This document shows positions 47,874 through 61,650 of a DNA stretch of 64,000 bases, piece after piece (positions within the stretch are counted from its first letter, which is position 1; each line of letters starts with the position of its first letter). The stretch comes from Babylonia areolata (Eukaryota; Mollusca; Gastropoda; Neogastropoda; Buccinidae): assembly GCF_041734735.1 (NCBI RefSeq), contig NC_134882.1, forward strand, positions 25,838,699 through 25,902,698, in the 5' to 3' direction. Below the pieces are notes generated by a model. The model searched no databases, had not been told where the DNA came from, and saw only the letters and a list, made by a program, of their open reading frames with translations. The translations under genes and the position numbers were made by a program.

Positions 47874-47924
<51 letters not shown>

Positions 47925-50360
47925 TGTGTGCGTGGGTGTGACTGACCTGCAGAAAGGCGGCCATCTGTTGCTGGAAGTCCTGGCCGGCACGTCCAATCTG
48001 CTCCGTGATGGCCTTCACCTTGCTGGTTACACCCTTCACGTCCGACCTCAGCCCCTCCATGGACACTCTGCGACACAAGGCGACACTGTGAGCTGGGGAG
48101 GTCGTGCGATGCACTACACTGCACTGCACTACACTACACCACACTGCACTACAGTACACTACACTGCACTGTACTATACTACACTGCACTACACTACACT
48201 GACGGGTTGCGTGCAACACTACACTACACTATACTACACTGCACTACACTGATGGGTAACGTAATACACTACACTACACTGAAGGGTAGCGTACTACACT
48301 ACACTGCACTATACTACACTGCACTACACTGAAGGGTAGTGTACTACACTACACTGCACTATACTACACTGCACTACACTGAAGGGTAGCGTACTACACT
48401 ACACTGCACTACACTGACGGGTAGCGTACTACACTACACTGCACTATACTACACTGCACTAAACTGAAGGGTAGCGTACTACACTACACTGCACTACACT
48501 GACGGGTAGCGTACTACACTACACTGCACTATACTACACTGCACTACACTGACGGGTAGCGTACTAGACTACACTGCACTATACTACACTGCACTACACT
48601 GAAGGGTAGCGTACTACACTACACTGCACTACACTGACAGGTAGCGTACTACACTACACTGCACTACACTGACGGGTAGGGTACAACACACCAGTGCACT
48701 ATACTACACTGCACTACACTGAAGGGTAGCGTACAACACTACACTGCGCTATACTACATTGCACTACACCACACTGCACTAACAAGTAGCGTACTTCCAC
48801 TGTACTAAGGTGCAGCATAGTATCACATCCTAGAACAAGCAGCACACGCAGTCTACACTTGTTCACTCCAGTACGTACTGAGAGGCATCTTTGAGGCATC
48901 TCATCTCTTCGGGGAAACGCAGCAGACGTGGGTTCTTCTCTTCGGCTTCCTGCACATATACATTGATACACTGCCACTGACATAGGAATACAACACTCAC
49001 AAATAAAAAGTCAATACAATCTTTTTTTTTTTCAAAACCAAAATCTAAATGGGTGCAGTATGTCTTAAAACCAGGGAGAGTGACACACGTAAAAAGAAAG
49101 GAAAAAACTGAAAATGTGAAGGAGTGTTCGTGTGTTGTTGTGTTTTCCTTTAATATCCTAAAGGATATCAGTTCCTTACTTTAATGTGCAGTCTTCAGGT
49201 CGTGGTGGTTTTTTTATCAAGACTTTTGTAACACATTCTATCAGCGAGTTTGCGGCGAAGTAAGAGGATGCATGTGTCATGACTAATAGTAATGATGGCA
49301 ATGTAACAAAGGAAAAGGAAGCATGTGTCATGACTAATAGTAATGATGGCAATGTAACAAAGGAAAAGGAAGCATGTGTCATGACTAACAGTAATGATGG
49401 CAATGTAACAAAGGAAAAGGAAGCATGTGTCATGACTAATAGTAATGATGGCAATGTAACAAAGGAAAAGGAAGCATGTGTCATGACTAATAGTAATGAT
49501 GGCAATGTAACAATGGAAAAGGAAGCATGTGTCATGACTAACAGTAATGATGGCAATGTAACAAAGGAAAAGGAAGCATGTGTCATGACTAATAGTAATG
49601 ATGGCAATGTAACAAAGGAAGCATGTGTCATGACTAATAGTAATGATGGCAATGTAACAAAGGAAAAGGAAGCATGTGTCATGACCAATAGTAATGATGG
49701 CAATGTAACAAAGGAAAAGGATGCATGTGTCATGACCAATAGTAATGATGGCAATGTAACAAAGGAAAAGGAAGCATGTGTCATGACTAACAGTAATGAT
49801 GGCAATGTAACAAAGGAAAAGGAAGCATGTGTCATGACTAACAATAACACACAATCTGACGAAGTAAGAAAAAGATGCATATATACAAAGATAAATATGG
49901 ACAGAAACAGAGACAGAGACAGCAAAAGTAACAGGACAGACTGACCAAGAGCACATGGTGCAGCAGATTCATAGTGTACAGAGACAGCAGAGAAAGGACT
50001 GGGAGGAGAACAGAGGGGAGGACAAACATGGCACTGACCAAGAGCACATAGTGCAGCAGGTTCATGCCCGGCTTGTTGGCTCTGATCTCCGTCAGCTTCA
50101 GGAGGGAACTCAGCTTGAAGCCGGCTGCATTGCCCGCTTGGTTTCCCTGCAAACACGCACCTATTATTCCAAAAGGTAGTGACAAAGGCAAATGTACATG
50201 CTTTGTTCCAACCAGCACTGGGGGACAACACACTAAAAAGTACATTGAAAATTAACACATCAATAAAGAATGTTTAACACAAAAAAAAGAAGAAGAAAAA
50301 AGAAGAAATTATGACACTAAACAAAACACGAGTTTTCATGAAGGAATATGAATAACAAAA

Positions 50361-50420
<60 letters not shown>

Positions 50421-50758
50421 AAAGAGAGGGGAGTGGGTGAACACGGGGTCACTGACGTAAGATCAGAAAGTTCAATGGGTATGCATGAACATGGCAAATA
50501 AAGTATGAGATTAATATATTCATTCACAGTTAAATAAAGTATGAGATTTATTCATTCCTTCGGAGTTAAAGAAAGTACGAGATTAATAATTCATTTTGCA
50601 TAAACAAGGCGAATGAAGTCTGAGTTTAATACATTCATTCAGAGTTGTGTGGCAGAGTGGGTGGGTGTGAGGGGGCAGTACTTACGGAGTTGAGGTAATT
50701 GCCAGTGATGAGGATGAGGAAGATGATTTCCTGCAGGGACTTGTTTTCTTTTATGTCT

Positions 50759-50815
<57 letters not shown>

Positions 50816-53512
50816 GCACGCACGCACGCACGCACGCACAGCATACATATATAATTATACACACAGCACATATACAAACATTCATACACACACGCACACA
50901 CATGCACACGCGCACACAAACACAATTTCGATTAAATAGAGAAAAGACAAAAGTAATCTTCTTCTTTTCAGAAACCAACTCAAAAGTACCCATACAATTT
51001 AAATGTGGAGAGGACGTAATTGAAAGCACAGAAAAACATAAATATCTAAGGGTTGTATTTCACAGAAACGGAAACTTAGTTTAGTACAAGATCATCTGAC
51101 AAATCAAGTAAATAAGGCAAAACATGTACTGCTCAGAACGTTTCGCAGTACCAATATCAAGATGAATATCACGTGTCAGGTATATAATACTTTGGTAAGA
51201 CCATTATCAACATATGGGGCGATTTGGTTTCCATATGTTACAGGAGATGTGTCGTTTATTTGAATTATTCAGTAGTTGTCTTTTAAATAAACTTGCACAT
51301 GAAAAACTTCATGTCAAGTTATAAAGACAATTCCTAAGGGTACATAAAAAGCAATGGTCCTCCCAGTTTAAGGAGAATTAGGAAGATTCCTTATCAGCCT
51401 AAAAATAATATATCAAATTACTGGTTAATTCGATAAACATATCAGAGCTCCCTCAAAATTCGCTTGTTTGTAGAACTTACAAATATCGTCAAACAAACAA
51501 AATTGTTCAGTGGCTACTTTTCTTTTTTTTTTTAAATGTGTTAACTAGCACCGCGGAAGACATCATGTTTAAAAAGAAAACCATTCACTTTTAGTATCAA
51601 AAGTTGATTAAAGTATGCTATATCCAAGAAGCTGGAAAGTGAATATGTAAAATTCTGGAAACAGAAACAAAACAGTTGATCCAAACTAGCTTTTTACAAG
51701 AACGCCGTAACAAATAGTATCAAATCACACTCTTGACGGTAAACAAAATCAAGATGGAGTAAATTAAAATGAAGACAAAAATTGTAAAAGAGTGTACAAC
51801 CCAAATGGCCTGAGTTGCACACGAAAACTTTGCAAAAATTGAGAAAACTTTTCTGTTTTTACAAAACAGCAAACTGTACAGATTAAACACAGACTTCGCA
51901 ATGCTTCATGGACTTGCCAACTCCTCTTTTAGGTGTATCGGTTCCATTAACTCAACCTGTCTGAGTATTTTATGCAGTCTGATTTCACTTCAATGTGTCT
52001 ATTCCTCTACCTGTCTGTTCTGAAATATGTCATAAATCAGACTATTATTCTGTCCACCTATTACATATTTCCTATTTTTCCTCCTTCTCCGTAAGTGTTG
52101 AATGCATGTCATTTTGTATATCATTCTTTCTCTCGTAAGTGCAGTTGTCTAAAATATGCATTATTCATATTTTGCTACTTTCCATCAGTCTGTCCCTTTT
52201 TATTATTTTTTCCACTATTTTTAGCCAACGAATGTGTGCGTTGTAGTGTGTATGCATGCGTCTGTGTGCTCGCGCGCGTGCGTGAGTGTTGTGTACATAC
52301 ATGTGTGACGTGTGGCAAGCGCGCGCGCGCGTGTGTGTGTGTGCGTGCGTGTGTATGTGTGCGTTTGTTTGTGAGCGTGCGTAAGCAAACGGGTGTAGTG
52401 GCACATGCTGGCACACACGTGGTGACAGAGAGGGAGGAGAGACAAAAAGAACATGGAAAATACAGAAGTGTGAACGGACAGACAGACAGACAGACAGAGA
52501 TGACTGAAGTCAGTGCCAACCTTTGGCGGCCTGAATGATGGCTTCAATGGAAGGTCGGATCCAGTCCATGTTGGTGCTGAACTCCTCTTTGATCAGCAGA
52601 CCCTCTATCCGCATGCGGAAACTGCAACCACCACATTCTCTACACATGATCATCATCACCACAACTTCGTCGACAAAGAAGGAGAGGAAGGGGGAAAAGA
52701 AGGAAGAGAAGAAGAAGTGGTGCTGGTGAGTACAATACTTTATAAATAAACCCCGATGTAGGTAGCTGACATATTGCACTGGATGTGTAGAGTTCGGGTT
52801 CTTGTCCTCGTGTAGGGCCCGTCACCACGGAGCAGCAACGCCCATATTTGTTTTCCTTCTTCAGTCTGCAAGTGTGTTTGTTTTACGGTAATATAAAAGT
52901 AATTTTATCAGCGACAAACCATTTGTTGCTGCAGATTCTTTTATGTCCGCTAAGTGATACTGCACACGGGGCCTCAGTTTATCATATCATCCGAATGACT
53001 AGCACCCAGACCACCATTCCGGTCTAGTGGTGGGGGAAGTAATAAAAACAAACAAACAAACAAATCCAGGTCCGTATGCAGGACTCGAACCCGTGGACAA
53101 TCGCTTCAGAGTTCGGGCGCATTACCACAAGCCACCGTTTCATCTCCACTTGCAGCAAGAGAGAGACATTACATCACATCAGTGCACAACAAACACGATA
53201 CAATCTCGTACTTCTGCTGGACCATAGGTTAGGATATGAACTGCCCACAGCTTCAGAACCGCTGTCTATGGAAAGGTGATGTATGGGGATGTAACAGTGG
53301 AGCAGGTGTGATTCGCTTGTTTCCTGTTTGTCTACAGTCTGATAGTTCGGCCACCGTCAGTGGCCTCTGGACACTCATTGTCCTGTTTCGTGTGCCCGCC
53401 ATTCCCACTTCGTATATTCAGCCCCCCCCCTCCCCCCGCCCCCCCCCCCCCATTCGCTCCCTCATTCACCCCTCCCCCCCTCTCTCTCTCTTTTTAAAAA
53501 AAAAATAAAACA

Positions 53513-53555
<43 letters not shown>

Positions 53556-56500
53556 CACTTCGACACGGATGGGTATTTAACATATTTGTGTACAGATTCC
53601 AATGCTAAGATCACCAACAGAACTAAGAGGCATACACACACAGACACAAAAATGAACTTTCGGAGAAGCAAAAAACTGTAAGAAGTGGGGGAGAAGTGTC
53701 TCTTTCATGGCTTTTGGACGGCGCAGCATAGTGCAATTAACTTTTAGATTTTCTTTTAATATGAAAGAGAAACTGGTGTATCTTGGTGATCGTAGACGCC
53801 CTAAAAGTAGGCGAAATGGGATGACCAATTCAGTGACAGGCAAATCAGAAATAGGCGAATCGGGACGACACAGTTATAGCTGCAGGACTGGTTGGGACAG
53901 AGGAGACTGACAGACCACACAGTACATGGTCACCAGCAGTAGGCCACAGGCCGCTCACATTGACACAGGCAATAGACAGGACAGCGCTTGTAATGATGAA
54001 CCAACAGACAGACAGGCACCACTTACTTGGGCAGGGCCATCAGGCACAGAAAAAACTTTTCCGCATTACCCAGCTTCTCTCGGTCTCCGTCAAAGTTCTT
54101 CAGCAAATCAATCTGAAAAAAGACAAATGTTCGTGATGCATCCTCTTTGTCTGTCTGTCTGTCTGTCTGTCTCACTCTCTTTATGCATATACATGCACGT
54201 ATCAGAATAGCTTTATCTCAGAGAAATTTAGTTTGTGTTATACACATACATACATTTCTAGTTATCGCAGTATCAATACACACACGAGCGCGCGCGCATG
54301 CACACACAACACCCCCCTCAACCCCCACATTAACACACGCGCGCCTCACACACCTACATCACATCACATCATATCACTGAGCTGACCTCTTCCTGGGAGG
54401 GGAGCTGTTTGAGCAGCCCCTTGAGTCGCTCTGCCCCAAACTGCTGACTGCGGCCCTCCCTCAGCAGGCTGACGATCTCCTGGTGTGACGTGCGGAACTG
54501 TTTCAGGAAGATGTTCACGTTCAGGCTCCGCTTGCCATCCAGCAGGTTGATCTGTACACGGCACCACGGGGCCACTAGCATCATCATCGTCATGATGACT
54601 GTTTGTTATGGTCATGATGAAGATGACTGTTTGTTATGGTCATGATGAAGATGACTGTTTGTTATGGTGATGATGATTATGACTGTTTGCTATGGAGATG
54701 ACGAAGATGACTGTTTGATATGGTGATGATGAAGATGACTGTTTGTTATGGTCATGATGATTATGACTGTTTGTTATGGTCATGAAGATGACTGTTATGG
54801 TCATGATTATGACTGTTTGTTATGGTCATGATGAAGATGACTGTTTGTTATGGCAATGATGATTATGACTGTTATGGTGATGATGAAGATGACTGTTTGT
54901 TATGGTCATGATGAAGATGACTGTTTGTTATGGTCATGATGATTATGACTGTTTGTTATGGTCATGATGAAGATGACTGTTTGCTATGGTCATGATGAAG
55001 ATGACTGTTTTTTATGGTCATGATGATTATGACTGTTTGTTATGGTCATGATGATTATGACTGTTATGGTCATGATGAAGATGACTGTTTGTTATGGTGA
55101 TGATGATTATGACTGTTTGGTATGGTCATGATGATTATGACTGTTTGTTATGGTCATGATGATTATGACTGTTTGCTATGGTGATGACGAAGATGACTGT
55201 TATGGTCATGATTATGACTGTTTGTTATGGTGATGATGAAGATGACTGTTTGTTATGGTCATGATGAAGATGACTGCTTCTTATGGTCACAATGAAGATG
55301 ACTGTTTCTTATGGCGATGATGAAGATGACTGTTATGGTGATGATGAAGATGACTGTTTGTTATGGTCATGATGAAGATGACTGTTTGTTATGGTCATGA
55401 TGAAGATGACTGTTTGTTATGGTGATGATGATTATGACTGTTTGTTATGGTCATGATGAAGATGACTGTTTGCTATGGTCATGATGAAGATGACTGTTTT
55501 TTATGGTCATGATGATTATGACTGTTTGTTATGGTCATGATGATTATGATTGTTTATGGTCATGATGAAGATGACTGTTTGTTATGGTCATGATGATTAT
55601 GACTGTTTCTTATGGTCATGATGAAGATGACTGTTATTGTCATGATTATGACTGTTTGTTATGGTCATGATGATTATGACTATTTGTTATGGTCATGATG
55701 AAGATGACTGTTTGTTATGGTAATGATGATTATGACTGTTGTGGTGATGATGAAGATGACTGATGATGAAGATGACTGTTTGTTATGGTGATGATGATTA
55801 TGACTGTTATGGTGATGATGAAGATGACTGTTTGTTATGGTCACGATGAAGATGACTGTTTCTTATGGTGATGATGAAGATGACTGTTTGTTATGGTGAT
55901 GATGATTATGACTGTTATGGTGATGATGAAGATGACTGTTTGTTATGGTCATGATGATTATGACTGTTATGGTGATGATGAAGATGACTGTTTGTTATGG
56001 TCATGATGATTATGACTGTTATGGTGATGATGAAGATGACTGTTAGTTATGGTCATGATGATTATGACTGTTTGTTATGGTCATGATGAAGATGACTGTT
56101 TCTTATGGTCATGATGAAGATGACTGATTCTTATGGTCATGATGAAGATGACGATAAGCATTTGTTGTTGTTGTTGCTATTGTTAAGATGATGATGATTA
56201 TTGTTGCTGTTAGTATTACTATTGTGATGGTAATGATGATTCTTTTTTTATTGTCGTTGTAGGCGGACCCAACAGACAGGTGTTTAAAGCGTTGGACTTT
56301 CAATCTGAGCGTCCCCGGTTCGAATCCCAGTTACGACGCTGGCAGTAAAAGGGTGGAGATTTTTCCGATCTCCCAGGTCAACAGATGTGCAGACCTGCTC
56401 AGTGCCTGAACCCCTTTGTGTGTATACGGATGCAGAAGATCAAATTCGCACGTTAAAGTTCCCGTAGTCCATGTCAGCGTTCGGTTGATTATGAAAACAA

Positions 56501-57730
56501 GAACATACCTGGCATGCACACTCTCAATAATGAAGTATGATTGCCTACATGGCTGGGGTAAAAACGGTCGTACGATGAAAAGCCCACACGTATATACGTA
56601 TGAACGTGGGAGTCACAGCCCACTAAGAAAGAAGATTTGTCATTTTTATGGTGATGGTGTTGATGATTGTTATTTTCATAATAATTGTTGGCGTTGTTGT
56701 TGTAATAACTGTTATGATGACGAGGACCATTATCATTGTTGTTGTTTTTATTATTGTTGTGATGATAATGATTGTTATTGTGAGGGGGTGTTAAGGTACT
56801 GGCAGATCTGCACATCTGTTCACATTGGGGATCGGAAAAAAATCCTCATCAGACTTCAAATCAGGGATCGCACCCAGAACCCTTGGCTTGAAAAGTCCAA
56901 CGCTGTAACCAGTGTGCTGTTGTACCTGTCACCTTTCAGCCCACCACCCATCACTGATGTCACACTGTGTCCAGGCTCAGGTATGACTCAACGTTTCGAA
57001 TGAGCGAATCGATTTTTTTTTTTTTTTTTTTTGTCCTCCTTTCTATCAGGTACTTTTTTTTCTGGCCTTACCCCTCCTTCCTCTGCCCCTCTCCCACCGC
57101 CTGTCTTCTCCTGTCTGCAATACGTCAGCTGTCTGTTGACTGCCATACCTTATCCTCTCCCTCCCTGCTCCCCCTCTTTCTCTCTCAGACCGTGAAAGAG
57201 AAGAAAGGGAGTGGGTGGGGAATGAGAGAGAGAGAGAGAGGAGAGGGTGGGTGGAGGTACCATATATCATTCTGCTGATGACGTGTCCTGCTTACCACCC
57301 CAGCCATAGAAAAAAGCCACGCGAAGTGCCGTCTGCAAGATACGAGGAGCTAGCTGTGGCAGTCTGACAATGAACTGAGAAAAAAGCCATACAATGCCGC
57401 CATAAAGGCTCGGACTATGGCGCGGACACAAACACATAAATAACGAGGTTTTTCTCTCTCTTTTTTTTGTTTGTTTTTTTGTTTTTTTTTGTTTTTGTTT
57501 TGCTGTCGAGCCCGTCCCCTTACCTTCACCCTACCTAAAACTCCCTCGACACTGCCAAGGATCTGATTCACACATACAAAACTGTCGCTGCTAACTCCGT
57601 TATCGTGTGTGTTGGGGAAGGGGGTGGGGGCCGGGGATCTGGGGACTGACGCAGAAAGGAGGGAGGGAATGAGGGAAGGGGGAAGGCACCTGTGAAATGA
57701 CGACTTAAAAGGCCTCTGATAGCGTATGCT

Positions 57731-57787
<57 letters not shown>

Positions 57788-57832
57788 TTTGTTTGTTTGT
57801 TTGTTTGTTTGTTTGTTTGTTCGTTCGTTCGT

Positions 57833-57893
<61 letters not shown>

Positions 57894-57910
57894 CGTGCGT
57901 GCGTGCGTGC

Positions 57911-57941
<31 letters not shown>

Positions 57942-59196
57942 CTACTTCCAAGGGAGTTCACGGGGAGGAGGCGGTCGGAAAGCGAGCGCTGTACGTGATT
58001 GTTGTGGTACCACACGTTCATGTGCTCTTTCAAGGGGAAGTACCGATTGGTGGTGAGGTTTTAGCACTGACTGTCGTGTAACCTGTGTTTGAGTCCCACA
58101 CAGCGCAGGGTGGTGTCACCACGCCCTGTCGGTCAGTGAGGGGCCAGCACTGAGATGCCTGTGGAATGGTGGTCCAGTGCTAATCGCCCGACTAGAAATC
58201 GAGTGCCCACAAGTTTCTGACCGGGATTTTCACTCCCCCACGCCCCTTCCACTGGACCTTGAAGGTGGTTTTGATGTTAGCCATTCGGATGAGTGGAGTG
58301 GATGAATCGAGACTGATTTTATTTCTACAGAATTTCGCCAGGGACAACCCTTCGGTTGCCGTTGGATCTTTTATGAGCGCTAACTGCGTGCTGCACGCGG
58401 AAACTCGGTTTATTGGCTCATTCCAAAATAAAAATGAAAAACAGATCATCACTCAAGGTCTAGTGGGTCAGGTCAGTATCAGTTTCAAGCAGGTGTCAAA
58501 GCGTGCGGACTGATCCATATACACTACACCTGTGTTAAACAAGCCGGGGGTCGGGGAGGGGGGGGGGGGAGAACCAGATACCTGACCTACGCATTGACCA
58601 AACGCGCTGGTGAGACAGTACTAAACTAAGATAACAAAATAAATACATAAGGCAAACAAAGGAATAACTGAAATCGAAAATAAGAATAACAACGAATTGT
58701 ACATGGAAGGCAAATAATCAAAATAAAAATATGAAAAAATTAATGATGTTCAGCGTGAGAGGTGGTGACAGAGTGGCAGGCAGGTGAGGATGGTACAGGT
58801 TTGCAGGTAACTAACTTCGTGGTCCGCCCACACCATCGCTGCATCCCCCCACAAACACGGTCACTTCCCTAAAGCCTAAACAGCGCATTGGGTCCATGTG
58901 TAGGTCAGGCATATGCCCTCCACTGTGTTTTATAAGCAGGTGTGGTGTGACGTATATGGACGTACCAGACCGCACAATGTGACCCCTCCTTCAAACTGGA
59001 AATGAAACATCACCGACAAACAACCGATGTTCTCTGACATCACCGACAACAAGCCGGTGTTATATGACGAGGCCGTGTTCTGTGAGGTGACCGGCAACAA
59101 CTTATTTTCTTTGACGATACAGGCCACGTGTATTCTGCGATAACATCGGCAGTCATGAGGGAAGACTGCAGACTGTGTTCTACTGACATTTGCTGG

Positions 59197-59227
<31 letters not shown>

Positions 59228-60881
59228 CACGTGTGCGTACAAACAAAACATTCCCAATGCATATCGAATCCGTGTCCGACGATTCACAGAACAAATGCAC
59301 AGAAAGTCACTTTCCAAAGGTGAAAACCCCAGCTGCAAATAAGTACTTGACAAAGCGCGATTCAAACAACAAGAACAGCAACAACAAATACATACCACAT
59401 GACACAAGGTAGCGGAACACACATGTTACAGGCATGTCAACACAATCATCGCAACACCAAAGCGTGACTCTGCCAGTCAGAAGTGACAGGAAGCAACACT
59501 GACCTCCGTGTTCTCCTTCTTCCTCTTCACATCTGGGGCTGCAGCCTCGGTCCCCTGGCCGGGCCTCTTCACGCCGCCCTCCCCGCCACTGCTGAGCGCG
59601 AACAGCTGGTCCATGCGCCCAAAGTCCATGGTGTAGTGCTGGAACTGCTTGCCCACCTGCGTCCACAGGTTCTGCCTGTTGACGATACTGTTCAGTGGGA
59701 TCTTCTGCCACTGCAGCTTGCGCATCTTGCCACGCGGCGTGGGGGTCTTCTGTTGGGGCAGGGCCTGGCTGGGCGGCGGGGGCGTGGACCGCGGCAGGCC
59801 CGGGGGAGGGGGAGGGGGTGGTGGCCCTCCACCGGGTGGGGGTGGAGGTGGGGGCGGGGCTCCCATGGCTGGTGGAGGCGGTGGTGGAGGAGGAGGAGGA
59901 GGAGGGACGGGTGCCGCCGCCCCGAAAGCGGAAGGGGGATGTTCTGAGGTTGGCGTGTTGGGGTTGGAGCCCCGGCTAGACCGTTGGCGGCGGGTGGTGG
60001 CGGTCAGCAGCTTGGTGGCGTCCTGCGGGGTCTCGGCCAGGATCGCCTTGTGCACCAGCTGCTCCACGGCCCCCCACACCGCCCCCACCAGATCCTCGTT
60101 GCCAGAGTCGATCTTCAGCATGTGCTGCAGAACGGTCAGGAAGAGGACCCCGTGTGGCGTGTCGTGCACCTGGGAACCACACCACACCGGACACTGCACC
60201 TCACCTCTCACCTGTCTGTCACAGGTCACGTCATGTCATGTCACTGCATATGTCACAGGTCTTGTCATACGTTGCACCGCGTCGTAACGTCTCGTAACCA
60301 ACAGCTGTGAACAGCGTTACAGCTGCACCGCTCAGCAGTATGCACTACAATGCATCACTTTCTACATGTTGTGTCGCGCTTTATGTGTTGCGTTGTGCTG
60401 AGACCTGGTGGTTTGCGTTACGTTAGACTGCCTTGCGTTGTGCTGGGTTGTGTCGATTTGTGTCCTGTTGCGTTCTATTTTTTGCAGTGTGCACAGTTGT
60501 GTTATGTACATTATGAAGTCATAACAGATCGCAACTGAAATGTTTTGCATAAATAACAGAAATTTCGCCAGTTGCAAAGGTTGCAATAATCTCTCCAGCT
60601 ATGCGCTATTTCCCATATATTTGTTCCTTTTTTTGTTTGTCATTTGTATGTACTATTCTGTTACTTGTAAACATTAAGAATACGGCATTGTGTGTACACA
60701 TGCGTGCGCGTAAAGGGTGTATGGGAGGGGCCGAGCAGGGTGCGGGCGCTCGAGTGCGTAAATGATTGCTTTTGTACATGTGACTGTGTATGTGTGAGCA
60801 TCTGTACGTGTACGTGCACATGTACCTGCCAGCAAGTGTATGTGTACTTGGGTATGTTTGCATTTGTGTGTGTGTGTGTGT

Positions 60882-60913
<32 letters not shown>

Positions 60914-61602
60914 ACGTGCGTGCGTGCGCCCGCGCGCGCGCGTGTGTGTATGTGTTTACCATGATGATGGAGATAAACCGAAATGAACGTATGCCAGATG
61001 CTCCATGTCACCGTGATTTTTTTTTTTTTTTTTTTTTTTTAGCTGTGTTCACATTGTTGTGTTTTTGACCAGTGTGTGCAGAGTTAGTTGCAAATACGAG
61101 CAACTGATACTTTGTATCTGAACGAGAGAGAGAGAGAGATAGACAGATAGAGAGAGAGAGAGAGTTGTTTGCTCTTGTGTTACACATTTGCTGGTCGCTG
61201 TTTTCAAAGTAGTAGCAGCTGGCAGACCGAGTAACACACTGAACAGAGGTTGATCATAGATAGAAGGAAGCAGTTTTTGCGCTTTCAAATGAAAACAACA
61301 ACGGAATTCTTTACGGAGTGATTTCCCGCTCCACTGAATCGAGATGTGCTTGATTGATTATAACTGCCGAAGCTGGTAAACAATGCTGTTCCCCTACATC
61401 AAACACCCCTTAACTTCTGTTGGCTGATGTTATCTTCACGTCGTGTTCAAATTAATTTTTAAAAATACACCACAAGGAAAAAATGTGCCACTCCCAGGGA
61501 GATCGAGTGACAGAGACAGGCAAGGGAGGACGGAGAGAGAGTGAGTGGGAGACAGACAGACAGACAGACAGACAGAGGGTTGGATATGTAGGGGGGTTAG
61601 AG

Positions 61603-61650
<48 letters not shown>

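Noticed and set aside
47573-48252. HT-rich and CV-rich frames around the GT microsatellites
   Set aside because: Dinucleotide repeats translate openly; no coding evidence beyond the formin exon at 47947.
49176-50258. 360-codon minus-strand frame ([15 protein letters not shown] repeats)
   Set aside because: 51-bp minisatellite translation that happens to read into the genuine formin exon region in a different frame.
59649-60287. Gly-rich plus-strand frame of 212 codons
   Set aside because: Antisense of the formin FH1 proline codons.
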